Assembly (NCBI RefSeq): GCF_000468535.1
Contig: NZ_AUQY01000002.1
Span: forward strand, 414,205 to 478,204
Length of the DNA stretch: 64,000 nucleotides
Direction: 5' to 3'
DNA from: Peptoniphilus mikwangii
GTDB lineage: Bacteria; Bacillota; Clostridia; Tissierellales; Peptoniphilaceae
In this document: positions 63,771-64,000 of the stretch, in pieces
How positions within the stretch are numbered: position 1 is the stretch's first letter
Layout of the letters: every line of letters starts with the position of its first letter
Position numbers and translations under genes: made by a program
Notes under the pieces: generated by a model
The model's input: the letters and a program-made list of their open reading frames with translations, nothing else
Database searches by the model: none
What the model was told of the DNA's origin: nothing

Positions 63771-64000
63771 TTACATAAGTTCTTCTATTTTATCAATTAT
63801 ATCTCCTATATAATCAATTGTATTCAATATAAAATCTTCTTTTGTAATATCTACTCCTGCAACCTTACAAAGGTCTATTATTTCTAAACTTCCACCTTTA
63901 CATAGTGCATCTATCCAAGCATCGGCAGCTACTTTTCCATCTTTCATTATTCTCTTTGCAACTTCTGTTGCGATACTTAATCCCGCACTGTATGTGTAAG
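63771..64000 (-). CDS. pepF: oligoendopeptidase F, M3 family (3' end only)
   Basis: Only the last 75 or so codons are in the window; the gene continues to the right. YTYSAGLSIATEVAKRI, DAWIDALCKGGSLEIIDLCK, VAGVDITKEDFI and the final YIGDIIDKIEELM match the C terminus of PepF-type zinc endopeptidases. The zinc-binding HExxH lies outside the window. The stop is four bases before the valS -35 box. Confidence 0.8.
   Translation of the reverse strand, partial: YTYSAGLSIATEVAKRIMKDGKVAADAWIDALCKGGSLEIIDLCKVAGVDITKEDFILNTIDYIGDIIDKIEELM

Overview
The window looks like a low-G+C, Gram-positive anaerobe of the Firmicutes, most likely the Tissierellia/Peptoniphilaceae branch. The evidence is very A+T-rich DNA, AAGGAGG-type ribosome sites, TTGACA-N17-TATAAT promoters, a ctsR-mcsA-mcsB-clpC operon, a T-box before valS, and FakA/YloU, CvfB, DUF4364 and YlxP-type genes. 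No sporulation genes are seen. I cannot fix the genus from sequence alone. Most genes are on the minus strand.

Layout. 1-1741: 3' flank of a 16S rRNA gene, the gene (minus strand) and its strong promoter. 1.8-8.2 kb: D,D-carboxypeptidase, trmB, a persulfide-handling fusion enzyme (CoA-disulfide reductase-rhodanese-TusA-DsrE) under an ArsR regulator with a perfect operator, a frameshifted O-methyltransferase, and an XRE/membrane-protein pair. 8.2-9.1 kb: decayed DNA and terminators. 9.1-15 kb: lysS-greA, coaX-dusB, bioY and an iron alcohol dehydrogenase. 15-21.76 kb: accessory island with a Fic protein, a phage terminase tail, a broken membrane gene, a winged-helix remnant and an intact two-gene OLD-nuclease/UvrD-helicase (Gabija-type) defence module of visibly higher G+C. 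21.8-29.5 kb: topB-unknown-cvfB-rlmD and ylxP-nth-vanW operons. 29.6-34.5 kb: S-layer/Ig surface protein and tdk-psuK-psuG-thioesterase. 34.5-42.9 kb: ctsR-mcsA-mcsB-clpC-radA, capA-ansA and a repeat-rich lipoprotein. 43-50.3 kb: dnaX-ybaB-recR, a truncated metal-binding-type lipoprotein behind a 46-bp palindrome, and recG-rsmD-coaD-coiled-coil. 50.3-53.4 kb: yloU-fakA, rpmB and an ECF S component. 53.4-54.2 kb: tRNA-Phe and tRNA-Gly followed by a 162-bp tandem repeat that copies the 5' end of tRNA-Phe. 54.2-64 kb: an operon from a small membrane protein and hpt to hslO and a lipoprotein, then DUF4364, T-box-valS-folC and the 3' end of an oligoendopeptidase F gene.

How the genes fit together. 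Much of the window is housekeeping: translation (16S, lysS, valS, rpmB, tRNAs, rlmD, trmB, rsmD, dusB), replication and repair (dnaX, recR, recG, radA, nth, topB) and cofactor supply (coaX, coaD, bioY, folC). Stress functions are the CtsR regulon and Hsp33. Sulfur and persulfide chemistry is handled by the ArsR-CoADR unit, and pseudouridine and nucleoside salvage by psuK, psuG, tdk and hpt.

Most notable points: the Gabija-type module has a Gly-to-Ala change in its Walker A motif; McsB is full length but lacks most residues needed for arginine-kinase activity; two genes are each broken by a single base at a homopolymer; and several operators are legible directly in the DNA.
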